The notes under the pieces were generated by a model. The model searched no databases. It was not told where the DNA came from and saw nothing but the letters and a program-made list of their open reading frames with translations. A stretch of 64,000 nt of DNA from LMUY01 sp965199165. GTDB lineage: Bacteria > Pseudomonadota > Alphaproteobacteria > Acetobacterales > Acetobacteraceae. The position numbers were made by a program, and so were the translations under genes. The first letter of the stretch is position 1, and each line of letters opens with the position of its first letter. Location: contig OZ240681.1 of NCBI GenBank assembly GCA_965199165.1, positions 2,418,001-2,482,000 on the forward strand, read 5' to 3'. Shown piece by piece: positions 27,052 to 35,516 of this stretch.

Positions 27052-28731
27052 TCAGGTCGCCTCCTTCACCATCCAGCCGCGCATCACGGCCAGGCTCTCT
27101 TCCGGATGCTTCTCGACCAGGTCGGCGACGTTGCGCAGCGAGGACGCGCGCAGCGCGCCCTCGACGTTGCCGAGGGTGACCATGCTTTCATCCGTGCTGC
27201 CGCCGGGCCCGGCGATGCTCTTCATCCCGCCGGGCCCAGCCAGGGCCAAGGCGCCGGGCGGGACGGGCACGGGCTGGCCATCGGGCCCGGTGAGCATCAG
27301 GCCGCCCGCGGCGGCGGCGGCGGCGGCCTCGCCCAGCGCCGGGGTGTTGGCGGTCAGCCGGATGACCATCGGGCGCAGCACGAAAAGCAGCGCCAGCAGG
27401 GCGACCACGGCCAACACCGCCGTCTGTCCGAGCTTCATGAGGTCGGACTTGTCGACCGGCAGGCCGAACAGGCTCGGCTTGGTCGCCTCCGCCGGGGCAT
27501 CGGCCTCGGCGAAGCGCAGGCTGACCACCTCCACCTTGTCGCCGCGCTTCTCGTCGAAGCCGACGGCGCTGCGGGCGAGGGCGGCGATGCGGCTCAGCTC
27601 GTCCGGGGTGCGGTCCTGCCAGGTGGTGTTCCCGTCGGCGCCCTTGACCTGCACCTGGTCCACCATCACCGCCAGGCTCACCCGGCTGACCAGCGGCTGG
27701 TCGCGCACGACGGTGCGGGTCGTCTTGCCGATCTCGAAGTTGGTGGTCTCCTCCGAACGCTGCTCCTGGCTGCCGGCCGGGTTGGCGCCGGCGTCGGCGT
27801 TGGGCAGGTTGTTGGCGACGCTGACGTTGCCGGGCGTCGTCTCGGTCGTCTTGTTGGTGGACGTGTTGTTCTGCGTCGACCGCTCGACCTTGCCGTCCGG
27901 GTCGAACTTCTCCTGCGTCTCGTGGACCTGGTCGTAGTTCATCTCGACCGCCGTCTCCACCCGGACCCGGCCCGGGCCCAGGCTGCGCTCCAGCATGTCC
28001 TCGACCGCGCGGGACAGGCGCTGTTCGGTCGAAACCCGCAGCTCGGTCGCGAAGCCGCCCATGGAGCCCGTCATCGCGTCGCCGGCCCGGGCCAGCAGGT
28101 TGCCGCGGCTGTCGATGATGCCGATGTTCTGCGGCCGCAGGCCCGGCACCGCGGAGGAGACCAGGCTCAGCACGGCCTGCACGCCCTCGCGGTCCAGGCG
28201 GGACGTTCCGGCCATGGTCAGCACGACGCTGGCCTGCGCCTCCTGCCGGTCGCGGGCGAACGGCTCGCGCTTCGGCATCACCAGGTGGACGCGGGCGCCG
28301 CGCACGCCGGAGATCATGCGGATCGACCGTGTCAGCTCGCCTTCCAGCGCCCGCGTCTGGCTGATCGCCTGCTGGAACTGGCTCGCCGTCAGGCTGTCGC
28401 CGCGGTCGAAGATCTCGTAGCCGATGGAGCCACCGGAGGGCAGGCCCTCCTTAGCCAGCAGCAGCCTGGCGCGGGGCACGTCCGCGGCCGGGACGGAGAT
28501 GCGGGTGCCGTCGGGCCCGACCTCGTGCGAGATGTGGGCCTTGTCCAGCTGGTCGGCGACCTGGGCCGCCTCGCGCAGGTCCATGTCGGCGTAGAGCAGC
28601 GCCATGTGGTCCGTGCCGGCGCCCCGCAGGGCCAGGAAGGCCAGGATCAGCAGCATCGCCCCGGCCACTGCGGCCATCGCGATCAGGCGTCCGACGCCGA
28701 GTGCCTTGAACCCTTCCAGCAACGCTGCCAT
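27052..28731 (-). CDS. fliF: Flagellar MS-ring protein FliF
   Basis: The MS-ring subunit (559 aa) that forms the first structure of the flagellar basal body in the inner membrane. A first membrane segment is near 15-40 (GRLIAMAAVAGAMLLILAFL) and a second near 435-455 (TAVLAVVALLALLFVLRPMV). The periplasmic region between them has the conserved LLYADMDLREAAQVADQLDK, EGLPSGGSIGYEIFD and VRVETAVEMNYDQV parts. The C-terminal tail that binds FliG is present. The upstream 110 bp carry a weak sigma-54-like promoter and a short palindrome at 28,811. Confidence 0.96.
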   Translation of the reverse strand: MAALLEGFKALGVGRLIAMAAVAGAMLLILAFLALRGAGTDHMALLYADMDLREAAQVADQLDKAHISHEVGPDGTRISVPAADVPRARLLLAKEGLPSGGSIGYEIFDRGDSLTASQFQQAISQTRALEGELTRSIRMISGVRGARVHLVMPKREPFARDRQEAQASVVLTMAGTSRLDREGVQAVLSLVSSAVPGLRPQNIGIIDSRGNLLARAGDAMTGSMGGFATELRVSTEQRLSRAVEDMLERSLGPGRVRVETAVEMNYDQVHETQEKFDPDGKVERSTQNNTSTNKTTETTPGNVSVANNLPNADAGANPAGSQEQRSEETTNFEIGKTTRTVVRDQPLVSRVSLAVMVDQVQVKGADGNTTWQDRTPDELSRIAALARSAVGFDEKRGDKVEVVSLRFAEADAPAEATKPSLFGLPVDKSDLMKLGQTAVLAVVALLALLFVLRPMVIRLTANTPALGEAAAAAAAGGLMLTGPDGQPVPVPPGALALAGPGGMKSIAGPGGSTDESMVTLGNVEGALRASSLRNVADLVEKHPEESLAVMRGWMVKEAT

Positions 28732-28753
28732 GCGACCGAGCCACCTGTCCCGA

Positions 28754-28767
28754 CGGCGTTTTTGCCG
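28754..28767 (-). promoter_or_regulatory. Candidate FlbD (ftr-like) box in the fliF promoter region
   Basis: On the minus strand the sequence reads CGGCAAAAACGCCG, an imperfect dyad. From memory it resembles Caulobacter ftr elements bound by FlbD. A similar CCCGGCAAAAGGCTG stands between fliK and flgE at 31,336. In Caulobacter such an element at fliF mediates repression by FlbD. Confidence 0.35.
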
Positions 28768-28778
28768 TGCGCGGACCT
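28763..28778 (-). promoter_or_regulatory. Weak sigma-54-like promoter of fliF
   Basis: The minus strand has AGGTCCG-N4-CGGCA, with the GG and GC dinucleotides at the right 10-base spacing but poor agreement elsewhere. It overlaps the candidate FlbD box. The predicted start lies about 20 bases before the fliF ATG, with AGGTGG in the leader. Confidence 0.3.
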
Positions 28779-28810
28779 TGCCCCGGCGGCCCTTACCGCC
28801 GTCTTAACGG

Positions 28811-28827
28811 CCGGCAGATTCTGCCGG
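28811..28827. repeat. 17-base palindrome downstream of flgD
   Basis: CCGGCAGA-T-TCTGCCGG is a perfect 8-base hairpin between flgD and fliF (28732-28840). On the flgD transcript it is not followed by a T run, so it is a doubtful terminator; it may be an RNA-stability or operator element. Confidence 0.5.
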
Positions 28828-28840
28828 GTGGGCTTCTTGC

Positions 28841-29536
28841 CTAGCTTCCCGAGGCCACGGACTGCACCTTGCTGAAGTCTACGGACAGGGCGCCGACCTG
28901 CAGCGTCACCGCGCCGTTGCTGTTGGTCACGCCGGTGGCCGTGCCGGTCACCGTGAACGGCACCGCCGTCGTCGTGCCGCCCGCGTTGGTGCCGTTGATC
29001 GCCACCGTGTAGGCGCCGTCCGCCAGCTGGGTGCCGGAATCGTCCTTGCCGTCCCAGGTGAAGGTGTTCGACCCGGCGTTCGACGTCGCGTCGATCTCCC
29101 GCACCTTCACCCCCGCGCTGTTGGTGATGGAGATGTCCACGGGCTCGGCCGAGGCGGTGGTGTAGTTCAGCTGCCCCGTGCCGTTCTGCAGCGCCACCTG
29201 CGTGCTGGCGACCGTGACCGACTTGCCGACCACGCCGGTGGCCTGGATCACCTCGCTGCCCTGGGTCGCCTGGATCAGGCTGGTGAGGCTGGAGTTGGTG
29301 GTGATCTGCTGTTCCACGCCGCTGAACTGGACGAGTTCGGAGGTGAAGGTGTTGCTGTCCATCGGGGTCGATGGGTCCTGGTTCTTCAACTGCGTCAACA
29401 GCAGGTTGAGGAAGTCGGTGAAGTTGTTGGTCAGCGAGGTGAGCGCGTTCGGCGCCGCCGTGCTGGTGCTGGACGTGGCGGCCGTGGCGGCGGCGGCCGT
29501 GCTGGTGGGGGTGGTGGTGCTGATCGATCCGGACAT
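28841..29536 (-). CDS. flgD: Flagellar hook assembly (capping) protein FlgD
   Basis: The cap scaffold (231 aa) needed to polymerise the hook. After an Ala/Thr/Ser-rich N-terminus comes the conserved FLNLLLTQLKNQDPSTPMDS (about 43-62) and FTSELVQFSGVEQQI, followed by the FlgD Ig-like half with NTFTWDGKDDSGTQLADGAY. AGGAGA stands 5 bases before the ATG at 29536. It follows fliK by 11 bp, the usual fliK-flgD pairing for setting hook length and capping. Confidence 0.95.
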   Translation of the reverse strand: MSGSISTTTPTSTAAAATAATSSTSTAAPNALTSLTNNFTDFLNLLLTQLKNQDPSTPMDSNTFTSELVQFSGVEQQITTNSSLTSLIQATQGSEVIQATGVVGKSVTVASTQVALQNGTGQLNYTTASAEPVDISITNSAGVKVREIDATSNAGSNTFTWDGKDDSGTQLADGAYTVAINGTNAGGTTTAVPFTVTGTATGVTNSNGAVTLQVGALSVDFSKVQSVASGS

Positions 29537-29547
29537 GGGGGTCTCCT

Positions 29548-31298
29548 TCAGGCGGTGATGTCGACGCCGGCGCGGAGCCAGCCAGATGATGCCGCTGCAA
29601 GCGCGGCGGGAACGGGGTATGCGCTGCGATCCTGGCGGCTGCTGCCGCCCTGCTGGCTGCCGCCCTGCCCGGCGAACCCGCCAGTGCCCGCAAACCCGCT
29701 GCCGCCGCCGCTGTCGGAGGCGGTCCTGCCGCCCGTGGCCGGGTCGGACAGGGAGAAGTTCAGCGTGCGGCTCTCTTGCGGCAGGCCGGCGCTGTCCAGG
29801 GTGCGATGCAGCGTGTCCTGATCGGCGACCAGCAGGCGCAAGGTGTCGGCCCGCTCGGCCGCCACGTGAACGGTGGCGGCGCCGTCCGCATCGCGGTCGA
29901 TCCGCACCTGCACGTTGCCCAGCTCCCCCGGCTGAGGTGCAGCGTGACCGAGCTGCCCGCAGCCGCTTGGGACAGGTGGATCACGGCTGCGGCGACCTGG
30001 CGTGCCGGCGCCGGGGCGGCGGGAGGCGCGGCGGCGGTGACCGCCAGGTCGGGCTGGGATGGGGGTTGCACCAAGCCGGGCGGCACCGCAGGGGACGCGG
30101 TGGGCTGGCCGGGCGTGGCGGGTGCGGGCTCCAGGCTCGCGGCGGCAGCGGCCGCCGCAGCAGGTTGCGGGGGTGGCGCCGCGCTGGCGGGGAGGGCCGT
30201 AGCCAGCGGAAGGCGGGCGTTCCCGAGCAGCAGCTGGGTCGCCGCGGTCGCTGCGTCTGCGGCGGGCGCTGCCGCCGTCGCCCCGCCTTGCGGAGTGGGC
30301 AGGGTGGCCTGCGGGGGCGTGCCTGCGGGCACGGCGGGCATGTTGCGCGCAGTCGCGGGCAGGCTGGTCGCAGCCATCGTCTTTGCGGGCGCTGCAGCCG
30401 GCGCGCCAGCCTTTGCCGACGGCACGGCTGCGGCGAGCGGAAGCGCAGCCAACGCTTGCGGAGTGTCGCCGGGGCTGACCGCCTGGCTCGCGTCGAGCGT
30501 CGGCGCCGCTGCGCCCGGCATGGACGCCTCCGGGGCGGCGGCAGGCTCCGGATCGGCCGAAGCAAGCGCCGCGGGCGCCGGAGCGGCGTTCCCGGAGCCC
30601 GTTGCCTGGGATGCCGCCACGGCCGCGCCGGGCGAGGCTGCCTGCGAGGCTCCTCCGCCCGACCCTGCGTCGGCTGGCCCTGGCGCCGCGGGCGCTTGGG
30701 GGATGCCACTGGCCGGCATGGCTTGGATCGCCGCGCCCGGCACCGTCGCCACGGTGTTTCCGTCGACCGGGCGCTTCGGCGATGCCACGCGGCCGTTCGT
30801 CCGGGGTTGCGGTCCGATGCCGTGTGGTGCCGAGGCGGCCACTGGAAGGTCGGCAGCCGACGCCGCATCCGTCGGCGGTGCGACAGCTTGGCTGCCAGCC
30901 GGTGCGACCGTCGCCGCCGGGGCGGCGATCGCCGGCGCGACGATGGCGGAAGCCGCCGCGTCTTGGACGGGCTTCGCGCTGCCGCTCTCCGGCGCCAGGG
31001 GTGCGGCAAGGGACGGTGGCGATTGCAGGACCAACTTAGGCGGCGCCATCGTCGGTGCCGGCGGTGCCTTGCCATCGCCAGGCGCTACCATCGTCAGGCC
31101 GGAGGGGATCGCGGCGGGGGAAGTCCCCGCGACCGACTGGACCGGCGCACCCGGCCGGGCCGGCGCCGGCGCCACCGCATCGAGGACGCTGCCGAAGCCG
31201 CTTCCATCGCTGCCGGCTTGTCCAGGCGCGGCTGCTGTCCCATCGGCCTGCGCCGCGCGGGTTTGGTGAAAGCTCGAGGCTGCAAGGGGGCTGGTCAT
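29548..31298 (-). CDS. fliK: Flagellar hook-length control protein FliK, frameshifted as written
   Basis: The ruler and export-switch protein for hook length. The first ~460 codons (from 31298) form an Ala/Pro-rich, low-complexity region; the C-terminal Flg_hook domain lies in another frame. In the first frame the domain begins as VTLHLS and then becomes RGSWATCRC; in the second it reads ELGNVQVRIDRDADG, TLRLLVADQDTLHRTL and LPQESRTLNFSLSD, which is clearly FliK. One base is missing at a CCCCCGG tract (29925-29931), where AGCC-GGGGGAG should be AGCCC-GGGGGAG. Repaired, the product is about 583 aa. The length of 1751 nt is one short of a multiple of three. Either a sequencing or assembly slip in a G/C run or a true lesion. 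The start codon is uncertain (see the sigma-54 promoter at 31,312). Confidence 0.8.
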
Positions 31299-31311
31299 CG
31301 CGACGACAAGC

Positions 31312-31326
31312 GCAAACCGCGTGCCA
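31312..31326 (-). promoter_or_regulatory. Sigma-54 promoter for fliK-flgD
   Basis: The minus strand reads TGGCACG-CGGT-TTGC, an exact match to the sigma-54 -24/-12 consensus (GG at 31325-31324, GC at 31313-31312). The start site would be near 31300, about two bases before the fliK ATG, implying a nearly leaderless transcript or a later start codon. Confidence 0.75.
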
Positions 31327-31335
31327 CGCCGAAAA

Positions 31336-31350
31336 CCCGGCAAAAGGCTG
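31336..31350. promoter_or_regulatory. Candidate FlbD (ftr-like) enhancer between fliK and flgE
   Basis: CCCGGCAAAAGGCTG shares the CGGCAAAA core with the box at fliF. It lies about 150 bases before the flgE start site and about 40 before the fliK one, positions suited to a shared enhancer. This rests on resemblance only. Confidence 0.35.
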
Positions 31351-31470
31351 TGCGGACGCCGGTGAACCGGCACATGTTGCCGGGCGCAAGCTGCCGGGTG
31401 GGTGCAACGCGTCGCCGGCATGGCATGGGTTTTCCCTACGATTTGCCAGCGATCGTGTGCTCCGATGGTG

Positions 31471-31485
31471 TGGCACGGTTCGTGC
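31471..31485 (+). promoter_or_regulatory. Sigma-54 promoter for flgE-flgK-flgL
   Basis: TGGCACG-GTTC-GTGC has a perfect -24 element and the essential GC at -12 with the right spacing (GG 31472-31473, GC 31484-31485). The start site would be near 31497, leaving a 45-base leader with GGTGGAG before the flgE ATG. Confidence 0.75.
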
Positions 31486-31541
31486 GGACGGTGGTGGCAT
31501 CTGAAGTCCCGCCCGATTGGGCATAAGGTGGAGATCGATCC

Positions 31542-32849
31542 ATGTCATCCCTGTTCGGCGCCTTGGCGACCGCAGTCAGCGGCCTCAACGCACAATCGTC
31601 CTCGTTCGGAAACATCAGCGACAACGTGGCCAACAGCCAGACGACCGGTTACAAGAGAACCGACACGAACTTCTCCGACTACCTGACGACGAGCACCCAG
31701 ACGACCAACGATTCGGGCTTCGTGTCCGCGACCGCGGCCTACCGCAACGACGTGCAGGGCACCATCGCGTCCTCCGACAACGTCACCGCCCTGGCCATCT
31801 CGGGCGCCGGGTTCTTCCAGGTGACGCATGCGTCGACCGATACCAGCAACGTCGAGACGCTGGGCAGCAACCTGCAATACACCCGCGACGGCAACTTCTC
31901 GGTCGACAAGAACGGCTACCTGGTGAACGACAACGGCGATGCGCTGAACGGCTGGCTTGCCGACCCGACCACCGGGATCGTCAACCAGACCACGGTGCAG
32001 CCGATCAAGGTCGACACCGGGGCGCTGCCGCCCACGCCGACTTCCAACGTGGACCTGTCGGCCAACCTGCCGGCGACGCCCAGTGCCACGACGCCGATCT
32101 CCTCGCAGGTGAACGTGTATGACTCGAAGGGCACCCTGCACACGGTGAACCTCTCCTGGACGCAGAACAGCACGGATGACTGGACGGTCGCGGTGACCGC
32201 GCCGGACGCCGCCACGCCCAACGTCGGCTCCGCGGAGGTCAAGTTCGGCGCCACGTCCGGCAACGCGGTGTCTTCGGGCACCGTGGGCAGCGTCGACAAC
32301 ACCACCGGCAACGTCACGGGCTCGACCTACACGGCGAACGGGCCGGCATCGATGAGCCTGTCGCTGGATTTCGGCGAGGGACCGCAGAACGTCTCGCTCA
32401 ACCTCGGCAACTACGGCGGCAGCACGGGGCTGACGCAGTTCGCGGGCACCAGCTACACGCTGAACTCCGTCACCCAGGACGGGATCGCGCCCGGCTCCTT
32501 CAGCGGCGTCACGACGCAGGCGAACGGAAACATCGTCGCCAACTACGACAACGGCAAGTCCGTGACGATCGCGCAAGTGCCGATCACCACCTTCGCCAAC
32601 GCCGATAGCCTGCAGAAGGAGGATGGCCAGGCCTATTCCGTCACGGCGCAGTCCGGGGTGGCGCAGACCAAGGCGGCCAACAGCGGCGGCGCCGGCTCGC
32701 TCGTCACCCAGTCGCTGGAGGGATCGAACACCGACATCGCCACGGAATTCACCAAGCTGATCGTCGCGCAGCAGGCCTACTCCGCCAACACAAAGGTGGT
32801 GACGACGGCCAACCAGCTGTTGCAGACGACGATCGACATGAAGCAGTAG
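31542..32849 (+). CDS. flgE: Flagellar hook protein FlgE
   Basis: The hook subunit (435 aa), exported through the flagellar channel to form the universal joint. The N-terminal D0 helix and rod-type motif are clear: SLFGALATAVSGLNAQSSSF and NISDNVANSQTTGYKRTDT. The middle forms the exposed domains (FlgE beta structure with DSKGTLHTVNLSW). The C-terminus ends in the matching coiled helix, SNTDIATEFTKLIVAQQAYS then TTIDMKQ. A GGTGGAG site lies 6-7 bases before the ATG. It is the first gene of the plus flagellar arm, behind a strong sigma-54 promoter. Confidence 0.96.
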   Translation: MSSLFGALATAVSGLNAQSSSFGNISDNVANSQTTGYKRTDTNFSDYLTTSTQTTNDSGFVSATAAYRNDVQGTIASSDNVTALAISGAGFFQVTHASTDTSNVETLGSNLQYTRDGNFSVDKNGYLVNDNGDALNGWLADPTTGIVNQTTVQPIKVDTGALPPTPTSNVDLSANLPATPSATTPISSQVNVYDSKGTLHTVNLSWTQNSTDDWTVAVTAPDAATPNVGSAEVKFGATSGNAVSSGTVGSVDNTTGNVTGSTYTANGPASMSLSLDFGEGPQNVSLNLGNYGGSTGLTQFAGTSYTLNSVTQDGIAPGSFSGVTTQANGNIVANYDNGKSVTIAQVPITTFANADSLQKEDGQAYSVTAQSGVAQTKAANSGGAGSLVTQSLEGSNTDIATEFTKLIVAQQAYSANTKVVTTANQLLQTTIDMKQ

Positions 32850-32866
32850 AAGGTTAGGCCAGACCG

Positions 32867-34378
32867 ATGAGCCTGGACCTCGGCCTCGCAGCCGCATCGA
32901 GCGGGCTGACGAACATCAACCGCCAGCTGGCGGTGGTGTCGCAGAACGTCGCCAACGCATCGACGCCCGGCTACTCGAGGGAGGTCGTGGCCGACACCGC
33001 GCTCACCGCGGGCGGCGTCGGGTTCGGCGTGCGCACCGGCGTGGCGACGCGGGAGACGGACGCTGCGCTGGAGGACGCGCTCGACCAGCAGAATGCCAGC
33101 GTGTCCGGGTTGCAGGTGCAGTCCGACGCGCTCGCCTCCGTCGACGCGGCGCAGGGCACCACGGGTGCCGGCAACGACCTGTCGAGCCGGCTGGGTGCGC
33201 TGGCGGATGCGTTCACCACGCTCGGCACCGACCCGGCAAACCAGGCGCAGCAGGCCGCCGTCGTAACGGCCGCGCAGACGCTGGCCGGCGGCATCCGCGA
33301 CCAGGCCACGGCCTACACCGCGGCCCGGCAAAGCGCGCAGGACGGTCTGGCGACGGACGTGGCGGCGCTGAACACCGCCGTGACCGCGGTCGGCGCGCTG
33401 TCGGACCAGATCATCGCGGCGCAGTCCCGCGGGGAGAGCACCGCGGACCTCGAGGCGCAGCGGGACGCGCAGGAGCAGACGGCCGCACAACTCGGCGGCT
33501 TGCGCTTCCTGCCCAACGGCAACGGGGACGTCACGGCGGTCGCGGGCGGCCTGGTGGTCAACACCCGCGCGGCCACCGGGCCGTTCAGCGTCGCCGCCGC
33601 CGCGCTCGGCGCCGGGACGGCGGCGCCGCCGCTGCTGCTATCGGGCACGGACGTCACCGGCGCGCTCACCGGCGGCAGCATCGGCGCCCGGCTGACGTTG
33701 CGCGACAAGACGCTGCCGCTGGCGCAGGCGGGCCTGGACGAGTTCGCGCAGACGCTGGCGACGCGGCTGAACAGCCAGGGCCTCAACCTGTTCACCGACC
33801 CGGCCGGCAACCCGCCCGCCACGGGCGGCACGCCGGTGCAGGCGGGCTACGTCGGATTCAGCACGGACGTGCAGGTGAACCCGGCGGTTGCCGCCACGCC
33901 GAGCCTGTTGCGTGACGGCACCCAGAACGTCGCGGCCGGCACCAACGGCGCCAGCGCGTTCACCGTCAACCCGGCGGGTGGGCCAGCCGGCAGCACGACG
34001 CTGATCAACCGCGTCCTGCTCTACGGGTTCGGCGCGCAGGCGCAGGCCGGCACCGACCAGCCTGCCCCGAACACCACCGGGCTGGGCGCCGACGGCACGC
34101 TCGCACTTTCCTATTCGACCGGCAGCACGCTGGCCAGCTTCGCCACGAACCTGGTGAGCGCCCAGGCCCAGACGGCCGGAGCGGCCAAGGACGACCTGAC
34201 GAATGCGAGCGCCCTGCAGTCGACGCTGCAGACCAAGCTGCAGAGCGAGACGGGCGTTTCGGTCGACACGGAGCTGTCGAACCTGGTCACGCTGCAGAAC
34301 GCCTACGGCGCCAATGCCAAGATCATCACCGCGGCGCAGTCGATGTGGACCAGCCTGCTGACGGCGGTGACGCCGTGA
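32867..34378 (+). CDS. flgK: Hook-associated protein 1, FlgK
   Basis: The hook-filament junction protein (503 aa). The N-terminal segment LGLAAASSGLTNINRQLAVV plus SQNVANASTPGYSREVV is the signature of FlgK. The C-terminal coiled region, ETGVSVDTELSNLVTLQNAYGA then ITAAQSMWTSLLTAVTP, matches the family. The centre is Ala/Gly/Thr-rich and variable. It follows flgE by 17 bp and overlaps flgL by 4 bp (GTGA), so the hook and junction genes are translated together. Confidence 0.96.
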   Translation: MSLDLGLAAASSGLTNINRQLAVVSQNVANASTPGYSREVVADTALTAGGVGFGVRTGVATRETDAALEDALDQQNASVSGLQVQSDALASVDAAQGTTGAGNDLSSRLGALADAFTTLGTDPANQAQQAAVVTAAQTLAGGIRDQATAYTAARQSAQDGLATDVAALNTAVTAVGALSDQIIAAQSRGESTADLEAQRDAQEQTAAQLGGLRFLPNGNGDVTAVAGGLVVNTRAATGPFSVAAAALGAGTAAPPLLLSGTDVTGALTGGSIGARLTLRDKTLPLAQAGLDEFAQTLATRLNSQGLNLFTDPAGNPPATGGTPVQAGYVGFSTDVQVNPAVAATPSLLRDGTQNVAAGTNGASAFTVNPAGGPAGSTTLINRVLLYGFGAQAQAGTDQPAPNTTGLGADGTLALSYSTGSTLASFATNLVSAQAQTAGAAKDDLTNASALQSTLQTKLQSETGVSVDTELSNLVTLQNAYGANAKIITAAQSMWTSLLTAVTP

Positions 34379-35418
34379 GCGGCGCCGTCTCGGGTGCGGT
34401 CGGGCAGGCGCTGTATGCCAGCACCACGATCAAGACGCAGCTGGACACGCTGAGCGGGCAGATCTCGAGCGGCCTGGTGTCGAGCAGCTATGCCGGGCTC
34501 GGCGCCAAGGCCGAAACCTCGCTCAGCCTGCGGCCGCAGATCAACCATCTGGCCGCGCAATCGGCTGCGATCGACGCGGTGTCCGGGCAGCTGAACGTCA
34601 GCCAGACGGCGCTGACGCAGATCACCAGCATCGCCAGCAGCTTCAATGCGCAGCTTGCCAACCTGAACAACGTCACGCCGACCCAGATCGACAGCGTGGC
34701 GGTGGACGCGCGCTCGGCATTGCAGCAGGTCGCCACCCTGCTCGACACCACGGAGGGCGGCAACTACGTGTTCGCCGGGACGGACACCGCCAACCCGCCC
34801 GTGCCGGACCCGAGCCAGATCCTGACCTCCGGCTTCTATACGCAGATCGCGTCGGCCGTGTCCGGCCTGTCCACCAACGGCGCCGCGGCGACGGCCGCCA
34901 GCACGCTGGCCATCGCCTCGTCCGATGCCGCGGGGACGACGCCGTTCTCGGGCCCGCCCGGCCAGGTGCAGACCTTGCAGCTGGGCACGGGCGCTGCGGT
35001 GCAGGTGGGCGTGCTGGCCAACCAGAACACGCTGGCGGTGTCGACCGGCAGCTCCACGACCGGGTCGTACATGCGCGACATCATGCGCGGGCTTGCCACC
35101 CTGGCCAACCTGTCCAGCGCCAATGCCAACGACCCGGGCTTCACCGCGCTGGTGCAGGACACGCGGACCAGCCTATCCGGCGCGATCACCGCCATCGGCG
35201 GCGAGGCGGGTGCGCTGGGCGACATCCAGACCTCGCTGAAGTCGGTGCAGTCGCAGGACAGCGACACGGGCACCGCGCTCACCGCGCAGGTCTCCTCGGT
35301 CGAGGACGTGAACGTGGCCCAGGCGATCACCAGCCTGTCCCAGGTCCAGACCCAGCTCAGCGCCAGCTACAAGCTGATCTCGGAGATCAGCAAGCTGTCG
35401 CTGGTCGATTATTTGTGA
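34375..35418 (+). CDS. flgL: Hook-associated protein 3, FlgL
   Basis: The second junction protein (347 aa), a flagellin-like subunit between FlgK and the filament. The N-terminal helix (ALYASTTIKTQLDTLSGQIS) and SSYAGLGAKAETSLSLRPQ resemble flagellin D0/D1, as does the C-terminal stretch SVEDVNVAQAITSLSQVQTQ. The GTG at 34375 is chosen because it forms the 4-base GTGA overlap with the flgK stop; the longer frame starting at 34345 lies inside flgK. Flagellin follows after 98 bp. Confidence 0.93.
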   Translation: MSGAVSGAVGQALYASTTIKTQLDTLSGQISSGLVSSSYAGLGAKAETSLSLRPQINHLAAQSAAIDAVSGQLNVSQTALTQITSIASSFNAQLANLNNVTPTQIDSVAVDARSALQQVATLLDTTEGGNYVFAGTDTANPPVPDPSQILTSGFYTQIASAVSGLSTNGAAATAASTLAIASSDAAGTTPFSGPPGQVQTLQLGTGAAVQVGVLANQNTLAVSTGSSTTGSYMRDIMRGLATLANLSSANANDPGFTALVQDTRTSLSGAITAIGGEAGALGDIQTSLKSVQSQDSDTGTALTAQVSSVEDVNVAQAITSLSQVQTQLSASYKLISEISKLSLVDYL

Positions 35419-35463
35419 GCGATTCACCTCCGCTTAAGGCGCCGCACCCATACTGTGCCGGAG

Positions 35464-35480
35464 CCCACGAAAAGCGTGGG
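35464..35480 (+). promoter_or_regulatory. Hairpin in the flagellin leader (CCCACG/CGTGGG)
   Basis: CCCACG-AAAAG-CGTGGG lies 37 bases before the flagellin ATG in the 98-bp gap after flgL. There is no T run after it. It may be the RNA element on which FlbT acts, or an incomplete flgL terminator. Confidence 0.4.
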
Positions 35481-35516
35481 GCATGTTTAACGTCAGAGCC
35501 AACAAGGTAAGACACC

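Noticed and set aside
29586..31526. A 646-codon plus-strand frame opposite fliK
   Set aside because: Gly/Arg-rich shadow of the low-complexity fliK region; it has no known motif and overlaps two sigma-54 promoters.
35402..35417. TGGTCGA-N4-TTGTG as a sigma-54 promoter for flagellin
   Set aside because: The essential -12 GC reads GT, and the site lies inside flgL. Agreement is too weak.
35421..35425. GATTC (GANTC, CcrM site) before flagellin
   Set aside because: A 5-base site is expected by chance every few hundred bases, so one copy says nothing about GcrA or CcrM control.
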